A stretch of DNA of 64,000 nucleotides, taken from contig NZ_CAAHFN010000055.1 in the NCBI RefSeq assembly GCF_900961225.1, forward strand, positions 16,744 through 80,743, in the 5' to 3' direction. Of this stretch, positions 1-10,053 are shown in pieces; position 1 is the stretch's first letter, and each line of letters opens with the position of its first letter. Made by a program: the position numbers and the translations under genes. Under the pieces are notes generated by a model. It searched no databases and was not told the origin of the DNA. It worked only from the letters and a program-made list of their open reading frames with translations. This DNA comes from Modicisalibacter radicis (GTDB lineage: Bacteria > Pseudomonadota > Gammaproteobacteria > Pseudomonadales > Halomonadaceae).

Positions 1-768
1 GCCCAGCGAATCACCGACCTGCAGACCCTCTTGCCGCAAATCGACGTCAGCCGCCCCCAGGTACTGATCCGCGCCATCCTGTTCGAGACCAACGACGGCG
101 ACACCTTCGACCTGGGCGTCGCGCTGGGTCGTGCAAGAAGTGGGGCCGGGCTCGCCGGCGGCGTGAACACCAACGCCCTCGGCACCACGCTGGCCACCCC
201 CGGCGGCTCCTTCGGGATCTTCGACGGCAACGTCCTCGCCCTGGCCATCAACGCCCTGGAGCGCAATAGCCAGGCCAAGGTGCTCTCCACGCCACAGATC
301 CTGACCCTGTCCGGCCAGTCCGGGCGCATCAGCGTCGGCCAGAACGTGCCGTTCGTCACCGGCCGCGTCACCGGCGAAGCGGCCAACATCGAAAACCCCT
401 TCCAGACCATCGAGCGCCGCGACGTGGGCGTCTCCCTGGCCGTCACCCCGGTCGTCACCGGCGCCGGGCTGGTGATCATGGACGTCAAGACCCAGGCCGA
501 CAGCCTCACCGACTCCCTGGAAGCCTCGGACATCATCACCAACCAGCGCTCGATCATGACCACCGTGCAGATCCACTCCGGCCAGACCGTGCTCCTGGGC
601 GGACTGGTCAGCGAGGAATCCAGCGAATCGGTCTCCAGCGTCCCCGGCCTGGGCTCGATCCCGCTGATCGGCCGGCTGTTCCGCAACACCTCGCGCAGCA
701 GCGAACACCGCAAGCTCTACGTGCTGCTGCAAGCCACCGTCCTGCCCACCCTGGAGGCCGCGTCATGA
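1..768 (+). CDS. Secretin (GspD/PulD/pIV family), 5' end cut by window
   Basis: The frame is open from the first base, so only the C-terminal 255 residues are present. They form the outer-membrane beta-barrel secretin domain: a VPFVTG strand in the middle and the family signature VPGLGSIPLIGRLFR near the end. Secretins make large gated outer-membrane pores. In a filamentous phage the pIV-type secretin lets the virion leave the cell without lysis. The stop overlaps the start of the TraX-like gene (ATGA), so the two are translationally coupled. A type II secretion or type IV pilus secretin would look similar at this resolution. The adjacent phage initiator and integrase favour a phage exit channel. 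Confidence 0.85.
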   Translation, partial: AQRITDLQTLLPQIDVSRPQVLIRAILFETNDGDTFDLGVALGRARSGAGLAGGVNTNALGTTLATPGGSFGIFDGNVLALAINALERNSQAKVLSTPQILTLSGQSGRISVGQNVPFVTGRVTGEAANIENPFQTIERRDVGVSLAVTPVVTGAGLVIMDVKTQADSLTDSLEASDIITNQRSIMTTVQIHSGQTVLLGGLVSEESSESVSSVPGLGSIPLIGRLFRNTSRSSEHRKLYVLLQATVLPTLEAAS

Positions 769-1529
769 GCCACGCCATCGATAGTTTTCGCCGCGACGAT
801 CGCCAGACATCTAATAGCGCCGCACTATTCAACGCCTGGGTGCCTCTCGCCCAGTGGCTCGCACTGGTCACCATGACCGTCGAGCACGCCTGCCGCTTCC
901 TGCTGCCGGACGATTCGGCCGTCACGCCCTGGGCGATCACCCTCGGGCGCATCGCCTTCCCGCTGTTCGCCGGCATGATCGCCTGGCACGCCTGCCACAA
1001 CACCCGCGACCCAATGCGCTATGGCTTGCGGATCCTGCTGATCGCGCTCGTCGCGCAGCTGCCCTACGCCCTGGTCGAGCACACCCTCCGGCTCAACGTC
1101 TGCTTCACCCTGGCCTGCGGTCTGTTCGGCATCGCCGTCATTCAGCGCTGGGAGGATCGCTCCCTGACCTATGCCAACGTCCTGTCTGTCACCGTCCTCT
1201 GGCTCCTGGTGGGCAATGCGGTGGAATACGGCCACCTGGGGCTGCTGCTGGTCCCCGCTTACTGGGCCGTCTTCCACTACCGGCGCCACCCGCTGCCCCT
1301 CGTGGCCCTGCTGGTCATCGTCGCCTTGCTCAATGCCGCCCCGCTGCACGCCCTGGTCAGCCTGGTTGCCGCCGGCGTGCTGATCGTCGTCACCCAGGTC
1401 CGGCCATGGGCGCCCCTGGACCGCCTGCCCGCCATGCCTCGGCGTCTATGGCTGTCCTGGTACCCGGCCCACTTCGCCGTGATTGCTGGCCTGGTGGTCG
1501 TGATTGAGGCGGCGAGACCCGCCCTGTAG
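765..1529 (+). CDS. TraX-family integral membrane protein (putative N-acetyltransferase)
   Basis: 254 residues, mostly hydrophobic, with about seven membrane segments. It carries family landmarks: GRIAFPLFAG near residue 65, a polar loop, then NVCFTLACGLFG near residue 110. In the F plasmid, TraX acetylates the N-terminus of pilin in the inner membrane. Here the gene starts inside the secretin stop codon, with a GGAGG ribosome site seven bases upstream, so it is co-expressed with the phage exit channel. An acyltransferase coupled to a phage secretin suggests modification of the coat protein or of a surface molecule. That role is inference. Family membership rests on motif resemblance only. 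Confidence 0.75.
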   Translation: MSHAIDSFRRDDRQTSNSAALFNAWVPLAQWLALVTMTVEHACRFLLPDDSAVTPWAITLGRIAFPLFAGMIAWHACHNTRDPMRYGLRILLIALVAQLPYALVEHTLRLNVCFTLACGLFGIAVIQRWEDRSLTYANVLSVTVLWLLVGNAVEYGHLGLLLVPAYWAVFHYRRHPLPLVALLVIVALLNAAPLHALVSLVAAGVLIVVTQVRPWAPLDRLPAMPRRLWLSWYPAHFAVIAGLVVVIEAARPAL

Positions 1530-1599
1530 CACGTCTCGCAGAGTGACAACGAATACCGCGCTTACCTGCCAATAATCGTCTTTATCGGATATAGATTTT

Positions 1600-2895
1600 A
1601 TGAACCGTTGGGAACGCTACTCGCTCGAATCACTGCGACAGGGCCGACAGGATGATCGGGGTTCTCTGTTCATCAGTCCCAAGGGCCAACGCGAGCTTAA
1701 CGGCATCCGGTTGCTCAATGCCGGCGTCGATACCGTGCGGCAGCTCTACCGGGGCCAGCCCTGCCTGTCTCAGTTCGACCAGATCATCGAGGCGTACCAG
1801 GAAGGTCGCGGAGCGACCATCGACCTGTTCGGTCACACCTGGAGCGTGGGCGCCGGCTCGTCCGGCTCAGGCTTCCGCTATCGGCTGCAGAACAACGAGC
1901 TTGGCGTGATCGTGTTCTTCCAGGCCCGCCACACCAAGGTCGAGAACCTCGGTACCCACCTGAAGATCGAGCTCTCGCCGCACTTCATCCAGGAACGCGA
2001 TCCCCAGGCGTGCCAGGACTTCATGTACAACATCGCCGCGCACATGCTGGCCCACGTCGAGCCCGCCGGCTGCGCTATTCACCTCGCCCTGGACCTGCAA
2101 GGCTGGCAGCCACCCCGCGACTTCATGGACCGCTTCGTCACCCGCTCCAAGCGTGTCACCAAGCTCAACGGCGTCTCCGACTTCGAGATCACCACCGGCG
2201 AGATCGCCGCCCAGTACGCCTACGGGCAGAGCTACCTGTTCGGCACCGCCGGGGCCCTCCAATGCGCGCTCTACAACAAGACCCGCGAAGCCCATAGCCG
2301 CGACAAGCTGCACTTCTGGGAAGGCATCTGGAAGCAGGCCACCGGCGACGACCCGCTCGATGAGCCCTACGACCCCGACCAGGACGTCTGGCGCATCGAG
2401 ATGCGCTTTCACCAGTCCGTGCTCCGCGAGTACGCCCAGGGCACGCCCTGCAACGTCGACACCGGCGAAGTCCTCGACATGGACCACGGCTTCGCCCGCT
2501 TCATCGACGTCGTGCCGCACCTCTCCGGGCTCTGGCGCACCGCGCTCAAGGCCTACCGCCTGGATTACGCGCGCAACCTGATCGACCCCGCCTGGCAACT
2601 GTTCCAGGAAGATGCCCGGTTCTACGCTCACGCCCCGCACTTCCTCTACAAGCGCGCCCGCAAGCAACCCGGCCTCGGCAACGAAAAGAACGTCTGCCTG
2701 GCCTTCGGCAACCTCCTCTCGATCTACGCCCGGCAAGGCTTCCGCACCCATGAGGCCATCCGCTACCTACAGAACTCCGGCATGTGGGACGACCTCGCCG
2801 ACTACTACCGCCGGAGAGGGGTCGGCAAGGACGACTTCAGAAAGCTGGTGGAACAACGACTCGTCGAACGACGATTGCTGGGCAGGGCCGCGTAA
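1600..2895 (+). CDS. Phage replication initiation protein (Pf PA0727/RstA-like)
   Basis: 431 residues. The overall character and position match the rolling-circle replication initiators of Pf-type filamentous phages, which nick the double-stranded replicative form to start single-strand synthesis. A segment near residue 160 (CAIHLALDLQGW) resembles the conserved hydrophobic-acidic strand of such initiators. I cannot assign the catalytic tyrosine with confidence. It begins after a 70-base AT-rich gap, the least GC-rich spot nearby, which could hold a promoter (TATAGA at 1590-1595). No clear Shine-Dalgarno precedes the ATG. The stop is three bases before the integrase start, so the two form an operon as in Pf phages. 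Confidence 0.75.
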   Translation: MNRWERYSLESLRQGRQDDRGSLFISPKGQRELNGIRLLNAGVDTVRQLYRGQPCLSQFDQIIEAYQEGRGATIDLFGHTWSVGAGSSGSGFRYRLQNNELGVIVFFQARHTKVENLGTHLKIELSPHFIQERDPQACQDFMYNIAAHMLAHVEPAGCAIHLALDLQGWQPPRDFMDRFVTRSKRVTKLNGVSDFEITTGEIAAQYAYGQSYLFGTAGALQCALYNKTREAHSRDKLHFWEGIWKQATGDDPLDEPYDPDQDVWRIEMRFHQSVLREYAQGTPCNVDTGEVLDMDHGFARFIDVVPHLSGLWRTALKAYRLDYARNLIDPAWQLFQEDARFYAHAPHFLYKRARKQPGLGNEKNVCLAFGNLLSIYARQGFRTHEAIRYLQNSGMWDDLADYYRRRGVGKDDFRKLVEQRLVERRLLGRAA

Positions 2896-2898
2896 ACG

Positions 2899-3915
2899 AT
2901 GGCTGTCCGGAAAACCGATAAAGGCTGGCTCGTCGACCTGCGCCCCAACGGCCGGGACGGCAAGCGCGTGCGTCGTACATTCAGAACCCAAAGCGAAGCC
3001 CGACGCTTCGAGAACAAGATCCTCGCCACTATCGCCGATGGCTCCCAGTATGCCCCCGCCAGGAAGGATCAACGCCGTCTGAACGACCTGATCGACCTCT
3101 GGCACCGCCACCACGGCAGTTCCCTCAAGGCCTCTCGGGAACGTGTCCGTTCGCTGCGCAAGGTAGCCGAGGCCATAGGCAACCCCATCGCACAAACCTT
3201 CACTGCCCAGGACTGGGCCGAATACCGCGCCAAGCGCCTTGAGGAAGTCGCCCCGATCACCGTCAATCACGAACACACTTACCTCAAAGCCGTGTTCTCA
3301 GAACTCGAACGCCTCGGCCTCTGGACGCACGGCAACCCCCTCGCCCGCATGCGCCTGCTGCGCGTCGAGGAAACCGAGATGGCCTATCTCACCGACGACG
3401 ACATCTCACGACTACTCCAGCATCTCAAGGGCCTGCCCAATCGAGACTGCTACTACATCACCCTGCTGTGCCTCACCACCGGATCGCGCTGGTCCGAAGC
3501 CGAAACCCTCCGGGCAGAGAACGTCGGCAAGGATCGCGTCACCTACGTGGCCACCAAATCTGGCAAGAATCGCACCATACCCATCGCGCCACGCCTCGCT
3601 GGCCAGCTGCGGAAACGCCGCCGGATCGGCCGACTGTTCGTCACTTCGTACAAGGTATTTGGGCAGGCCATCAAGGACACCGGCATCGCATTACCGCCCG
3701 GACAATTGACACATGTCCTGCGGCACACCTTCGCCAGTCACTTCATGATGAACGGGGGTAATATCCTGGTCCTGCAACGCATCCTCGGCCACCAGTCGCT
3801 GACCATGACCATGCGGTACGCACACTTCGCACCGGATCACCTGGAAGACGCGGTCAAACTGAACCCGTTGGCAGGCGTGGACAAAATGTGGACACAACAA
3901 AAAAGCCGCCCTTGA
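2899..3915 (+). CDS. int: Tyrosine recombinase/integrase of the prophage
   Basis: 338 residues. The N-terminal arm-binding region (about 1-55) is basic, a SAM-like core-binding domain follows (about 60-150), then the catalytic domain. The full active site is visible: R197, K220, H272-x-x-R275, H298 and nucleophile Y307, so the enzyme looks intact. It catalyses site-specific integration and excision of the phage genome. It lies three bases after the replication initiator and ends 50 bases from the 3' end of tRNA-Thr, the likely attachment site. Its last codons and stop lie inside a terminator hairpin (3899-3928). Confidence 0.95.
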   Translation: MAVRKTDKGWLVDLRPNGRDGKRVRRTFRTQSEARRFENKILATIADGSQYAPARKDQRRLNDLIDLWHRHHGSSLKASRERVRSLRKVAEAIGNPIAQTFTAQDWAEYRAKRLEEVAPITVNHEHTYLKAVFSELERLGLWTHGNPLARMRLLRVEETEMAYLTDDDISRLLQHLKGLPNRDCYYITLLCLTTGSRWSEAETLRAENVGKDRVTYVATKSGKNRTIPIAPRLAGQLRKRRRIGRLFVTSYKVFGQAIKDTGIALPPGQLTHVLRHTFASHFMMNGGNILVLQRILGHQSLTMTMRYAHFAPDHLEDAVKLNPLAGVDKMWTQQKSRP

Positions 3916-3928
3916 GAGGCGGCTTTCT
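3899..3928. terminator. Bidirectional intrinsic terminator overlapping the integrase stop
   Basis: GCCGCC at 3905-3910 pairs with GGCGGC at 3918-3923 around a short loop that contains the integrase TGA (3913-3915). A run of A on the left gives a T6 tract for minus-strand transcription, and CTTTCT on the right serves the plus strand. It can therefore end both the prophage transcript and the tRNA operon coming from the right. Confidence 0.85.
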
Positions 3929-3964
3929 AAAATCTGCAAACGCTTGATATTGCTGCGTTTAAAA

Positions 3965-3990
<26 letters not shown>
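3929..3990. other. Probable right attachment region (attR) at the tRNA-Thr 3' end
   Basis: Inferred from the integrase ending just before the tRNA-Thr 3' end. The spacer holds an inverted pair, AAACGC at 3938-3943 and GCGTTT at 3955-3960, which could be an integrase site or part of the tRNA terminator region. The left copy is outside the window, so the core cannot be defined by direct repeats. Confidence 0.4.
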
Positions 3991-4040
<50 letters not shown>

Positions 4041-4056
4041 CCCAAGGGCGTTGGCG

Positions 4057-4131
4057 TGGCTGGGGTAGCAGGACTCGAACCTGCGAATGCTGATACCAAA
4101 AACCAGTGCCTTACCACTTGGCGATACCCCA
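4057..4131 (-). tRNA. tRNA-Gln (TTG)
   Basis: 75 bases with encoded CCA. It starts TGGGGTATCGCC, the anticodon loop TTTTGGT gives anticodon TTG, and the discriminator base is G. Middle gene of the Phe–Gln–Thr operon, 16 bases before tRNA-Thr. Confidence 0.97.
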
Positions 4132-4137
4132 GCATTT

Positions 4138-4213
4138 TGGTGGCCAGAGACGGAATCGAACCGCCGACACGAGGATTTTCAATCCACTGCTCTACCGACT
4201 GAGCTATCTGGCC
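4138..4213 (-). tRNA. tRNA-Phe (GAA)
   Basis: 76 bases with encoded CCA. The anticodon loop TTGAAAA gives anticodon GAA and the T loop is TTCGATT. First gene of the operon, six bases before tRNA-Gln, preceded by a strong promoter at 4231-4259. Confidence 0.97.
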
Positions 4214-4230
4214 GTTGCCAACGGGGACGC

Positions 4231-4259
4231 ATTAAACCGTAAACCCCGTCGGCGGTCAA
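4231..4259 (-). promoter_or_regulatory. Sigma-70 promoter of the Phe–Gln–Thr tRNA operon
   Basis: Read on the minus strand: TTGACC (4254-4259), a 17-base spacer, TTTAAT (4231-4236). The expected start is about 10 bases before tRNA-Phe. A GC-rich discriminator follows, as is common in stringently controlled stable-RNA promoters. Confidence 0.8.
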
Positions 4260-4304
4260 CCCTGGCTTTTCAAAAAGATGCTGGTCGATTCGCCGGCCCT
4301 GCGC

Positions 4305-4573
4305 TCACTGCGCGGGCGGCACGTAGCCTTCGGCCTGGTCGCTTTCGCGGTTGTCCAGAAAGCGCTCCATCTGGTCCATCAGGTAGTCGCGGGTCTGCGG
4401 CTCGAGCATGTTGAGGTGCTTCTCGTTGATCAGACGCGTCTGCCGGGCCTGCCACTCCTCCCAGGCCTTCTTCGACACGGTGCGCTGGATTTCCTGGCCC
4501 TTCTCGCCCGGTAGCGGCGGAAAAGGCAGGGCCTCGAGCTCTTGCTGGTATTTGCGACAGAACACGGTCTGCG

Positions 4574-4577
<4 letters not shown>
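4305..4577 (-). CDS. yggX: YggX, Fe(II)-trafficking / oxidative damage protection protein
   Basis: 90 residues, the normal length, with the conserved N-terminal Cys7 (MTQTVFCRK) and the acidic, aromatic-rich helical remainder of the family. YggX helps protect iron-sulfur enzymes from oxidants in the cytoplasm. It overlaps the mutY stop by four bases (ATGA). This is the classical mutY–yggX pair, which couples an iron-sulfur glycosylase with iron-sulfur protection. The next downstream feature on this strand is the promoter of the tRNA operon. Confidence 0.96.
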
Positions 4578-5674
<1,097 letters not shown>

Positions 5675-5693
5675 GGTCAGGAGCGGCACACAT

Positions 5694-5721
5694 AAAAAAG
5701 CGCCGACTCGTGAGTCGGCGC
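5694..5721 (-). terminator. Intrinsic terminator after the AsmA-family gene
   Basis: A nine-base-pair stem (GCGCCGACT with AGTCGGCGC, loop CGTG) spans 5700-5721. On the minus strand it is followed by six T residues. It lies between the AsmA-family gene and mutY. Confidence 0.85.
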
Positions 5722-5741
5722 AGGACTGGCTTGCTATAACT

Positions 5742-8054
5742 TCAATTCAACAGACCGCGGATGGCATCGCGAAGTTCCTTCGAGGATTCCTCGCCGCCGA
5801 GTTTTTCCTGAATCTTCTCGCCGATCTTCTCGGCGGCCTTCTGCTTGACCTCGTCCTTGGCCAGCTCGGCCAGCGAGCGCTGGAAAGCCTGACGGTCGAA
5901 GCCACACCACTGCTGGGGGTCGCCGGAAAGCTGGCCCTCGCAATGCACCGGCAGAGGGATGCGCTCGAGCCGCGGATTGACGTTGCAGGCGGCATCGGCG
6001 GTATCCACGAAGCGCGCCCGAGCGTCGTAGGCGAAGCGCTGGCTGGCCAGATTGACATTGCCGTTGCCGGTCAGTTCGATGCCGGGAACGGTGATCAGCA
6101 GGTCGTCGTTGTTGAGCACGCCGTCGACTGCCCTGACGCTGCCCTGGAGCTGCTCGAAGCGCGTGTCCGGGCTCCACTCCCGCGAGGTGCTCTCGCCTTC
6201 CAGCGCCGCCACCGCGGTGCACAGCTCGCGGGAGACGTTGACGTTGAATATCGCGCCATCGTCGACATGGAAGTCGGCACGGCCGTTGAGATTGCGTAAC
6301 AGGGTGTCCGGACTGTTGGTACGCGAGGTGAAGTCGCCGGCCACCGTCAGCCGGCCACGCAGCGGCGACGGCTCGCCGGTGTAGTCCTCGACCAGCGGCA
6401 CCACCTGGACGCCTTCGAGGCGCTCGCGGAAGGCCCAGCGAATCGGTGTCTCACGCAGGTCGAGCTCGCCGCCGAGATGCGCGGTGCCGTCATACAATCG
6501 CGCGTCGAGACGCTCGAGCGCCAGCTGCCCGCCATCGCCGCTGACCACCAGTGCGGGGTCGATCAGCGTCAAGCCCTTGACGATCAGCGTCTCGAGCGCC
6601 AGCTGGCCATCAAGCTCAAGCCCGCGCAGGGCCTCGACCGGAACCAGTTCGGCGGAGGCCTCGGCGGCCGCCTGGGCAATGCCGATGCCGAGCGTCTCGA
6701 GCAGCGCCGTGGCTTCGTCGTCGGCCGGCGCTGCGTCGGGCGGCGGCAGATAGCTATCCAGGTCGAGCTGATCGCCCTGCAGGTCGAAGCTCAGCGAGTC
6801 GCCATCGAGCCCCACGGCGAGGCGACCGGTCAGCGTGGTATTGTCGACCAGCAACGTCAGGCTGGAAAGCGTCGCCCGCGCGGTATCGCCCTTGACCGGG
6901 CTGGTCAGGGCGACTTCCTCGAGCGCCGCCTCGTCGGCGGTATCCAGCGTCACCCCCAGGCGCTCCAGCCACGGACGCAGCGACAGCGGCGCCAGGTCGA
7001 CCTTGCCGGTGTAGGTCGGCTCATCGAGCAGCGAGTTGACCGTCAGGTTGCCGGTGAGCTCGAGGCCGTCGTCGCCGGTCAGCTTGATGCCCTGCAACTG
7101 GGCGGTTTCATCGCGGGTGTTGGCCTCGGCGGCGAAGGCCAGGGTCAGCGGCAACGCTGACTCGCCCAGTGCCGGGTGGTCGAACTCGCCCTCGAGCCGG
7201 CCACCCTCGATGCGATAACGACCGTCCCGGACCTCGGCGATCAGTTGCTTGGCATCGAAGTCCAGCGTCTGCTGCCGCTCCTGCAGGGCGGCGAAGCGGG
7301 TCCGGGAATCCAGCGCCAGCCCGGTGAGCTCGTAGCGACCATCGTTGAGCCCCAGACGCACCTTGCTCTGCACGCTGACCTGGCTTTCCAGCGCCGGCGC
7401 GGCGCTGTCGACCGTGAAGCTGGCCTTGAGCGGAAAGGCATTGACCGGGTTGACGTCACTGCTGGTCAGCGCCAGGTCGCGCACCGTGACATCCAGGTCG
7501 CTGCGCCGGTCGGCATAGCGCACTTGACTGTTCTTGACCTCGACGTTGGCAATATCCAACGCCACGCTGGGGCCGCCGCCCTGCATCGAAGGCCCGGCCG
7601 AAGCCGGCGCCAGCGCCGACTCGGCGTCGTCGCCCTGCGCCTCGAGACGCTCGAGCAGCACTTCCCAGTTGCCGCGCCCCTGGGCATCGCGCACCAGGTC
7701 GAGGCGCATCCCATCCAGCGTCAGGCCGTCGATGGCGATCTCGCCCGACAGCAACGGCGCGAACGCCAGACTGACTTCGGCACGGTCGACGGCGGCGAAG
7801 GCGTCCTCCTGGTGGGGGTGTTCGGGCAGCCAGGCTTGCGCGTCCTCGACGCTGACCCCGATGCGCGGATAGAACGACCAGCTCAGCGGGCCCTCCAGCG
7901 CCAGCTCCAGGCCGCTCTGCTCCTTGACCGCCTCGACCAGACGCGGCTTGAGGTCGTTGGGGTCGAAGAAGGTGGTGACATAGATCACCGCAGCGACGAC
8001 CAACAGCCCGAGTACGCCGACTGCCGCGAGCAGTATTCGCACCAACCTCTTCAT
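5742..8054 (-). CDS. AsmA-family inner-membrane-anchored protein
   Basis: 770 residues with an N-terminal membrane anchor (about 6-29) followed by a large periplasmic part rich in repeated beta strands. Stretches of the form LxLDxL recur, as in AsmA/TAM-type proteins, which are thought to move or influence phospholipids between the membranes. The region near residue 700-725 ([18 protein letters not shown]) and a charged helical C-terminus are typical of the roughly 700-residue AsmA proteins of pseudomonads. The start overlaps the stop of the PanZ-like gene by four bases. The exact substrate is unknown. Confidence 0.88.
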   Translation of the reverse strand: MKRLVRILLAAVGVLGLLVVAAVIYVTTFFDPNDLKPRLVEAVKEQSGLELALEGPLSWSFYPRIGVSVEDAQAWLPEHPHQEDAFAAVDRAEVSLAFAPLLSGEIAIDGLTLDGMRLDLVRDAQGRGNWEVLLERLEAQGDDAESALAPASAGPSMQGGGPSVALDIANVEVKNSQVRYADRRSDLDVTVRDLALTSSDVNPVNAFPLKASFTVDSAAPALESQVSVQSKVRLGLNDGRYELTGLALDSRTRFAALQERQQTLDFDAKQLIAEVRDGRYRIEGGRLEGEFDHPALGESALPLTLAFAAEANTRDETAQLQGIKLTGDDGLELTGNLTVNSLLDEPTYTGKVDLAPLSLRPWLERLGVTLDTADEAALEEVALTSPVKGDTARATLSSLTLLVDNTTLTGRLAVGLDGDSLSFDLQGDQLDLDSYLPPPDAAPADDEATALLETLGIGIAQAAAEASAELVPVEALRGLELDGQLALETLIVKGLTLIDPALVVSGDGGQLALERLDARLYDGTAHLGGELDLRETPIRWAFRERLEGVQVVPLVEDYTGEPSPLRGRLTVAGDFTSRTNSPDTLLRNLNGRADFHVDDGAIFNVNVSRELCTAVAALEGESTSREWSPDTRFEQLQGSVRAVDGVLNNDDLLITVPGIELTGNGNVNLASQRFAYDARARFVDTADAACNVNPRLERIPLPVHCEGQLSGDPQQWCGFDRQAFQRSLAELAKDEVKQKAAEKIGEKIQEKLGGEESSKELRDAIRGLLN

Positions 8055-8497
8055 TGGCTTCCTCCAGAAGCGGGGGTCATGAGTTCGAAATAGGCACCGT
8101 TCTCTTCGAGCCGGTAGCCCAGCCTCACCAGCAGTAGCTGGCTTTCAAGCGGTAACTGGTCGGCCTCGATGCGCAGCGCATTGTCGCCAGCCGCCGCGGC
8201 GACCAGCGCCATCAATCGCGAGCCGACACCGCGTCGCCGTGTCGACTCGCGGACGCAGAAATGCGACAGCCACCAGGCACCCGGCTCGTGATGCATGCCG
8301 ACCGCCGCCAGCAAGCGCCCGTTGAAGCGTGCGCAGCAGAATTCGCCACCGCCCTCGAGGTGCTCGCGCACGAACGTCTCGGCGGGTGTCGGCAGCAGTC
8401 CCGGCGAGGCATCCTGATAGATGCGCGACAGGTCCGCGCCGGCCTGGGGGTCCGCACTCCAGCGGGCGTGGTCGAGTCGTTCCAGGGTGACTGGCAT
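8051..8497 (-). CDS. PanZ/PanM-like GNAT acetyl-CoA sensor
   Basis: 148 residues from the ATG at 8497, chosen because GGAGAGG lies seven bases upstream. GNAT fold: ARFNGRLLAAV near residue 56 and the acetyl-CoA loop VRESTRRRGVGS near residue 82. Both closely resemble E. coli PanZ (PanM), which promotes maturation of aspartate decarboxylase PanD and inhibits it when acetyl-CoA is high. A PanZ role would link this gene to coenzyme A supply, as does coaX later in the window. It is translationally coupled to the AsmA-family gene. A generic N-acetyltransferase remains possible. Confidence 0.7.
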   Translation of the reverse strand: MPVTLERLDHARWSADPQAGADLSRIYQDASPGLLPTPAETFVREHLEGGGEFCCARFNGRLLAAVGMHHEPGAWWLSHFCVRESTRRRGVGSRLMALVAAAAGDNALRIEADQLPLESQLLLVRLGYRLEENGAYFELMTPASGGSQ

Positions 8498-8576
8498 GCA
8501 TCCTCTCCGTGGCCAGGGGCGCCGGCGTATCGCTCCCATCGTTGGCGCATTGTAGCGGATGGCCGCCGTGATTCTC

Positions 8577-8582
8577 TATAAT
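8577..8582 (+). promoter_or_regulatory. hisB: Possible -10 element for the hisB operon
   Basis: A perfect TATAAT sits about 114 bases before hisB, in the gap divergent from the PanZ-like gene. No good -35 element lies at the proper distance, so it is only a candidate. Confidence 0.3.
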
Positions 8583-8695
8583 GACAGGCTCGGTTGGCCC
8601 ACGACGTGCCGGGGCGCTGCACCCGACGGCGCGCGACCCAGGCCCCGCCATCATCTATTGCCCGGCGCGCGAGCGCCCGGAAGGGAGAGCCGCAC

Positions 8696-9289
8696 ATGTC
8701 CGAGCGAATCGCCACGGTGTCACGCGACACTTCCGAAACCCAGATCACGGCGACGATCAATCTCGATGGCGAGGGACGTCTCCACGCCGAGACCGGGGTG
8801 GGGTTTCTCGAACACATGCTCGACCAGATCGCCCGCCACGGGTTGATCGACATCGAGCTCAACGCCCACGGCGACCTGCATATAGACGACCATCACACCG
8901 TCGAGGATATCGGCATCGCCCTCGGCCAGGCCTTCGACAAGGCGATCGGCGATAAGCGCGGCATCCGCCGCTACGGGCATGCCTACGTGCCGCTCGACGA
9001 AGCCCTCTCGAGGGTGGTGATCGACTTCTCCGGGCGTCCCGGCCTGTACATGGACGTCGAGTTCACCCGCGCCACCATCGGCACCCTGGACACCCAGTTG
9101 TTCCGGGAGTTCTTCCAGGGCTTCGTCAATCACGCCCGGGTCACCCTGCACATCGACAACCTCAAGGGCTTCAACGCCCATCACCAGGCCGAGACCATCT
9201 TCAAGGCCTTCGGCCGGGCGCTGCGCATGGCCGTGGAGAGGGACCCGCGCATGGCCGGACAGATGCCCTCGACCAAGGGCAGTCTCTGA
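8696..9289 (+). CDS. hisB: Imidazoleglycerol-phosphate dehydratase HisB
   Basis: 197 residues; start chosen by AAGGGAGAG just upstream. It catalyses the sixth step of histidine synthesis, dehydrating imidazole glycerol phosphate. The metal-binding motifs [14 protein letters not shown] and [10 protein letters not shown], and the second-half copies FVNHAR and FNAHHQAE, are visible. This is the single-domain form, not the bifunctional dehydratase-phosphatase of enterobacteria, so histidinol-phosphate phosphatase must be elsewhere. First gene of a hisB-hisH-hisA-hisF run, 22 bases before hisH. Confidence 0.98.
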   Translation: MSERIATVSRDTSETQITATINLDGEGRLHAETGVGFLEHMLDQIARHGLIDIELNAHGDLHIDDHHTVEDIGIALGQAFDKAIGDKRGIRRYGHAYVPLDEALSRVVIDFSGRPGLYMDVEFTRATIGTLDTQLFREFFQGFVNHARVTLHIDNLKGFNAHHQAETIFKAFGRALRMAVERDPRMAGQMPSTKGSL

Positions 9290-9311
9290 ACATCAATTGC
9301 GAGGAGCGAGC

Positions 9312-9953
9312 ATGACGATCGCCGTCATCGACTATGGCATGGGCAACCTGCACTCCGTGGCCAAGGCCCTGGAGCATGTGACGCACGAGCACGTGACGAT
9401 CACTCGCGACCCGCGCTCGATCCGCGGCGCGACCCGCGTGGTGCTGCCCGGCCAGGGCGCCATCCGCGACTGCATGGGCGAGTTGCAGCGCACCGAGCTC
9501 GAAGGCGTGGTCCTCGAATTGCTCGCCTCGCAGGCCAAGCCGCTGCTGGGCATCTGTGTCGGCCAGCAGATGCTGATGGACCGCAGCGAGGAGAACGGCG
9601 GCATCGATTGCCTGGGCTTTCTGCCCGGCCAGGTGCGCCGCTTCGGCCAGACGATGCGCGATGCCGACGAGCGCCGCCTCAAGGTGCCGCACATGGGCTG
9701 GAACCAGGTCGCCCAGCGCCACGATCACCCGCTGTGGGCGGGCATCGCCGACGGCGCACGTTTCTACTTCGTGCACGGCTACTACGTCGATGCCGAGCGC
9801 GACGCGGAGATCTTCGGCACCACCCGCTACGGCGATGCCACCGCCCATGTCGCCACCGGCCGCGAGGCGACCTTCGCGGTGCAGTTCCATCCCGAGAAGA
9901 GCGCCGACGCCGGCCTGCGGCTGCTGGAGAACTTCGTCAACTGGGCGCCCTGA
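9312..9953 (+). CDS. hisH: Imidazole glycerol phosphate synthase, glutaminase subunit HisH
   Basis: 213 residues; start at 9312, preceded by GAGGAG. Class I glutamine amidotransferase that passes ammonia to HisF. The intact triad is visible: Cys82 (GICVGQQM), His193 and Glu195 (QFHPEKS). It lies between hisB and hisA. The 100-base gap to hisA begins with a perfect 12-base palindrome (9954-9965) and has no other obvious element. Confidence 0.98.
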   Translation: MTIAVIDYGMGNLHSVAKALEHVTHEHVTITRDPRSIRGATRVVLPGQGAIRDCMGELQRTELEGVVLELLASQAKPLLGICVGQQMLMDRSEENGGIDCLGFLPGQVRRFGQTMRDADERRLKVPHMGWNQVAQRHDHPLWAGIADGARFYFVHGYYVDAERDAEIFGTTRYGDATAHVATGREATFAVQFHPEKSADAGLRLLENFVNWAP

Positions 9954-10053
9954 ACCGGGCCCGGTCACCCGACATCCGAGCGTGGCCCCGTCACGGCGCG
10001 CCGAACCCATCAAGCAACAGCGCCGCCGAAGCGGTCGCTCACGAGGACACGAC

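Larger units (their letters stand above)
1..3964 (+). mobile_element. Right arm of a Pf-like filamentous (inovirus) prophage
   Basis: Four tightly packed plus-strand genes (secretin, TraX-type protein, replication initiator, tyrosine integrase) end about 50 bases from the 3' end of a tRNA-Thr gene. The initiator followed directly by the integrase is the arrangement of Pseudomonas Pf phages, and tRNA 3' ends are the usual inovirus integrase target. Coat, adsorption and Zot-type assembly genes and the left attachment site would lie before base 1 and are not visible. Beyond the tRNAs the genes are ordinary chromosomal ones, so the boundary on this side is sharp. An integrative plasmid with a similar initiator is the main alternative. 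Confidence 0.75.

Noticed and set aside
1..3964. Possible left attachment site or tRNA-Thr fragment within the window
   Set aside because: No second copy of the tRNA-Thr 3' sequence was found before the integrase; it must lie upstream of base 1.
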